The notes under the pieces are model-generated. The model searched no databases. It had not been told where the DNA came from and saw only the letters and a program-made list of their open reading frames with translations. From contig CAZPAO010000045.1 in assembly GCA_964584665.1 (NCBI GenBank), forward strand, positions 1 to 15,431: DNA of 15,431 nt, given 5' to 3'. The DNA comes from DASUBN01 sp964584665 (GTDB lineage: Bacteria; Pseudomonadota; Gammaproteobacteria; Natronospirales; REEB76). This document shows, one piece after another, positions 12,069 to 15,431 of this stretch (its first letter is position 1; the number at the start of each line of letters is the position of its first letter). Position numbers and translations under genes: made by a program.

Positions 12069-15000
12069 ATGCTCCAGTTCCGCGGTGGACCGGCACTCTC
12101 CGCCTTCCGTGTCCGGATCCTGCTCGAGAAACTGCAGAAACGCCTTCCCGGGATAGACCGTCTCGAAACCCAGTTCCTTTACTTCGTGGATGCCGAGGGC
12201 ACGCCCGGCGCCGCCGATCGCGCGCTGCTGGAACGCCTGCTGAACGACGGCATTGTGTACCCCGAATCCAAGGATGGCGCCCTGGTGTTGGTAGTGCCGC
12301 GTCTCGGCACGCTCTCGCCCTGGGCCAGCAAGGCCACCGATATCGCCGGCAACTGCGGACTCGACAAGGTCCGCCGCATCGAGCGCGGCACCGCCTACTA
12401 CCTGTACGGCCGATCCCTGGATGCCAAGGCGCTCCAGGATGCCGCGGCGCTGTTGCATGACCGGATGACCCAGTCGGTGCTGTACAAGGCCGAGGATGCG
12501 GCGAAGTTGTTCGCGCATACCGCGCCGGCCAAGCTCAACACCGTGGACGTGATGGGCGGTGGACGCGAGGCCCTCGCCCTGGCCAACCGCGACTACGGCT
12601 TCGCTCTCTCGGATGACGAGATCGATTACCTCGCCGACAGCTTCAAGCGCCTGGGCCGCAACCCCAGCGATGCGGAACTCATGATGTTCGCCCAGGCGAA
12701 CTCGGAGCATTGCCGCCACAAGATCTTCCGCGGTGACTGGATCATCGACGGCGAGAAGCAGGGCAAGTCCCTGTTCGACATGATCCGCGATACCCATGCC
12801 CACAACCCGGCGGGTGTGCTCTCGGCCTACAAGGACAACGCGTCGGTGATCGAAGGCAGCCGCGGCGCGCGCTTCTTCCCGCGCCCGGCGGACGGCGAAT
12901 ACGCCTACCACCAGGAGGACATCCACATCCTCATGAAGGTGGAGACCCACAACCATCCCACCGCCATCGCGCCTTTCGCCGGGGCCGCCACCGGCGCGGG
13001 CGGCGAGATCCGCGACGAGGGCGCCACCGGCATCGGTGCCAAGCCCAAGGCCGGCCTCACCGGTTTCTCGGTCTCGAACCTGCGCATCCCGGGCTTCACC
13101 CAACCCTGGGAAAAGGAACATGGCAAGCCCGGCCGCATCGTCTCGGCCCTGGACATCATGCTGGAAGGCCCCATCGGCGCCGCCGCTTTCAACAACGAGT
13201 TCGGCCGCGCCGCCATCTGCGGTTACTTTCGCAGCTACGAGCAGGAAGTCGGCGGCACCCTGCGCGGCTACCACAAGCCCATCATGATCGCGGGCGGTCT
13301 GGGCAACATCCGCGCCCCGCACGTGGAGAAGCACGACATACCGGTGGGCGCCAAGATCATCGTGCTCGGCGGCCCCGCCATGCTAATCGGGCTCGGCGGC
13401 GGAGCCGCCTCCAGCATGGCGAGCGGCGCCAGCGCCGAGGACCTGGATTTCGCCTCGGTGCAGCGCGACAACGCCGAGATGCAGCGCCGCGCCCAGGAGG
13501 TCATCGACCGCTGCTGGGCCCAGGGCCAGAACAACCCCATCCTCTCCATCCACGATGTGGGTGCGGGCGGTCTCTCCAACGCCGTGCCCGAGATCATCGA
13601 CGCCAGCCACCGCGGCGGGCACTTCGACCTGCGTCGCATCCCCAGTGACGAGCCCGGCATGTCGCCCATGGCGGTGTGGTGCAACGAAGCCCAGGAGCGT
13701 TACGTGCTGGCGGTGGCCCCGGCGCGGCTCTCGGACTTCGAGAAGCTCTGCGCGCGCGAACGCTGTCCCTACGCCGTAATCGGCGAAGCCAGCGGCGACG
13801 GTCAGCTCAAGGTGCTGGATCCACTGCTCGGCAAGCCGCCGGTGGACATGCCGATGGAAGTGCTGTTGGGCAAGCCGCCCAAGATGTTGCGCGATGTGGA
13901 GCGTCTCGCGCCGCCGCATCGCGCCTTCGACGCTTCCAAAGTCGAGTTGCGCGAAGCGGTGTTCCGCCTGCTGCGCCTGCCGGCCGTGGCCGATAAGGGT
14001 TTCCTCATCACCATCGGCGATCGCACGGTGGGCGGCCAGGTGCACCGTGACCCCCTGGTCGGTCCCTGGCAGGTGCCGGTGAGCGACCTCGCGGTCACGG
14101 CCGCGAGTTACGAAGGTTATTGCGGCGAGGCCATGGCCATGGGCGAGCGCACGCCGGTGGCGGTCATCGACGCGCCGGCTTCCGGGCGCCTGGCGGTGGC
14201 GGAGGCCATCACCAACATCGCCGCCGCCGACATCGGCGAACTCGCCAAGGTCAGGCTCTCCGCTAACTGGATGGCCGCCTGCGGCAACCCCGGCGAGGAT
14301 GCGACCCTCTACGATACCGTCAAGGCCGTGAGCGAACTCTGCGTGGCCTTGGATCTCGCCATACCGGTGGGCAAGGACTCGCTGTCCATGAAGACCACCT
14401 GGCAGAAGGATGGCGAGACCCGCACCATGCTGGCACCCCTGTCGCTGGTGGTCTCCGCTTTCGCGCCGGTGATGGACATCCGCCGTACCCTCACGCCGGA
14501 GCTGCGCTGCGATCACGCCGATACCCAACTGCTGCTGGTGGATCTGGGTGCTGGCAAGCACCGGTTGGGCGGATCCTGCCTCGCGCAGGTGTTCGGTGAG
14601 AGCGGCGATGTCGCTCCGGACATCGATGACCCCAGGAGGCTCGCCGGCTTCTTCGCCGCGGTCCAGGAACTCTCGCGGGTGGGCCTGCTGCTCGCCTACC
14701 ACGACCGTTCCGACGGCGGCTTGTTCGTGACGCTCGCCGAGATGGCCTTCGCCGGCCACTGTGGCTTGGACCTGCATCTGGATGCGCTCGGCGGCGAGAC
14801 CGCCGCCATCTTGTTCGCGGAAGAGGCGGGGGCGGTGCTGCAGGTGCACGGGCGCGACGCGCAACGGGTGCATGCGATGTTCGAGCGCCACGGTCTCGGC
14901 GCCCACGTGCATGCCCTCGGCGCGCCGCGCAAGGACGGACGCATCGTCATCAGCCGCGCCCGCGAGGTGTTACTGGACGAGGCCTGCACCGAGCTGCACG

Positions 15001-15431
15001 GGGCCTGGAGTGAACTCTCCTTCCACATGCAGCGGCTCCGGGACAATCCGGCCGGCGCGCAGCAGGAATGGGAAGCCAAGCAGGATGCCGGTGACCCGGG
15101 CCTGCACGCCAAGCTCACGTTCGATCTCGCCGAGAACCCGGCGGCGCCATACATCGGCAAGGGAGCCCGCCCCAAGGTGGCGGTGCTGCGCGAGCAGGGC
15201 GTGAATGGACAGGTGGAGATGGCGGCCGCATGGGACCGGGCGGGTTTCGCTGCCCAAGACGTGCACATGACCGACATCCTCTCGGGGCGCGTATCGCTTG
15301 CCGACTTCAAGGGCCTGCTGGCAGGCGGCGGATTCTCCTATGGCGACGTACTCGGCGCGGGACAGGGCTGGGCCAAGTCCATCCTCTTCAACCCCCGTGC
15401 CCGCGAGGAGTTCAGCCAGTTCTTCGACCGC
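12069..15431 (+). CDS. purL: Phosphoribosylformylglycinamidine synthase (single-chain), cut by the window end
   Basis: PurL converts formylglycinamide ribotide (FGAR) to FGAM with ATP and glutamine in de novo purine synthesis. The visible 1121 codons are unbroken. The N-terminal PurS-like domain starts MLQFRGGPALSAFRVRILLE. Next come NSEHCRHK at 211-218, VETHNHPTAI at 291-300 and the glycine-rich ATGAGGEIRDEGATG at 307-321. Later motifs include IHDVGAGGLSNAVPE and a second synthase half with GKDSLSMKT and YHDRSDGGLF. The C-terminal glutamine amidotransferase begins about residue 1050, with FSYGD at 1089-1093. Family length is about 1290, so roughly 170 residues, including the catalytic Cys-His-Glu, lie beyond the window. 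AGGA precedes the ATG by six bases. Confidence 0.97.
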   Translation, partial: MLQFRGGPALSAFRVRILLEKLQKRLPGIDRLETQFLYFVDAEGTPGAADRALLERLLNDGIVYPESKDGALVLVVPRLGTLSPWASKATDIAGNCGLDKVRRIERGTAYYLYGRSLDAKALQDAAALLHDRMTQSVLYKAEDAAKLFAHTAPAKLNTVDVMGGGREALALANRDYGFALSDDEIDYLADSFKRLGRNPSDAELMMFAQANSEHCRHKIFRGDWIIDGEKQGKSLFDMIRDTHAHNPAGVLSAYKDNASVIEGSRGARFFPRPADGEYAYHQEDIHILMKVETHNHPTAIAPFAGAATGAGGEIRDEGATGIGAKPKAGLTGFSVSNLRIPGFTQPWEKEHGKPGRIVSALDIMLEGPIGAAAFNNEFGRAAICGYFRSYEQEVGGTLRGYHKPIMIAGGLGNIRAPHVEKHDIPVGAKIIVLGGPAMLIGLGGGAASSMASGASAEDLDFASVQRDNAEMQRRAQEVIDRCWAQGQNNPILSIHDVGAGGLSNAVPEIIDASHRGGHFDLRRIPSDEPGMSPMAVWCNEAQERYVLAVAPARLSDFEKLCARERCPYAVIGEASGDGQLKVLDPLLGKPPVDMPMEVLLGKPPKMLRDVERLAPPHRAFDASKVELREAVFRLLRLPAVADKGFLITIGDRTVGGQVHRDPLVGPWQVPVSDLAVTAASYEGYCGEAMAMGERTPVAVIDAPASGRLAVAEAITNIAAADIGELAKVRLSANWMAACGNPGEDATLYDTVKAVSELCVALDLAIPVGKDSLSMKTTWQKDGETRTMLAPLSLVVSAFAPVMDIRRTLTPELRCDHADTQLLLVDLGAGKHRLGGSCLAQVFGESGDVAPDIDDPRRLAGFFAAVQELSRVGLLLAYHDRSDGGLFVTLAEMAFAGHCGLDLHLDALGGETAAILFAEEAGAVLQVHGRDAQRVHAMFERHGLGAHVHALGAPRKDGRIVISRAREVLLDEACTELHGAWSELSFHMQRLRDNPAGAQQEWEAKQDAGDPGLHAKLTFDLAENPAAPYIGKGARPKVAVLREQGVNGQVEMAAAWDRAGFAAQDVHMTDILSGRVSLADFKGLLAGGGFSYGDVLGAGQGWAKSILFNPRAREEFSQFFDR

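Noticed and set aside
13383..14912. 509-codon minus-strand frame opposite purL
   Set aside because: purL is continuous here with conserved motifs; the opposite frame has the His/Gly-rich character of an antisense shadow.
1..15431. CRISPR array, insertion sequence or integrase gene
   Set aside because: No regularly spaced repeats and no transposase or integrase motif were seen on either strand.

Overview
The window is GC-rich and almost fully coding. It looks like the chromosome of a gammaproteobacterium. Evidence: a single-chain PurL of the large proteobacterial type, a DUF1820 gene, and the order xseA | guaB-guaA ... tadA ... purL, which I recall from Pseudomonas and relatives. No genus can be assigned from the sequence alone.

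Layout. Positions 1-182 (minus) hold the 5' end of xseA, divergent from guaB. guaB (281-1747) and guaA (1798-3372) carry out the two steps from IMP to GMP. An AraC-type regulator (3382-4335) follows guaA after only 9 bases. Next comes a minus-strand accessory block (8961 down to 4332), in transcription order: a large LuxR/LAL ATPase regulator, two tandem DUF4242 genes, a strong intrinsic terminator, a possible 40-residue basic peptide, a membrane methyltransferase resembling MddA (methanethiol S-methyltransferase), and a 4-oxalocrotonate-tautomerase-like protein that has lost its catalytic proline. The plus strand resumes with tadA (9119-9568) and a secreted cytochrome P460-family protein with a CX3CH haem motif (9837-10379). 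A tRNA-Ser(CGA) gene (minus) follows, surrounded by truncated copies of its own ends and a string of hairpins. DUF1820, a WalJ/YycJ-like metallo-beta-lactamase-fold hydrolase and purL (cut by the window end) complete the window.

How it fits together. The backbone genes serve purine synthesis (guaB, guaA, purL), DNA repair (xseA) and tRNA wobble editing (tadA). The segments 3382-8961 and 9837-10380 appear to be accessory insertions. The best candidate for an undescribed unit is the regulator / DUF4242 pair / peptide / MddA-like / Pro-less tautomerase block. It also carries a predicted stem that would cover the ribosome binding site of the first DUF4242 gene. Its function is not established by the sequence.
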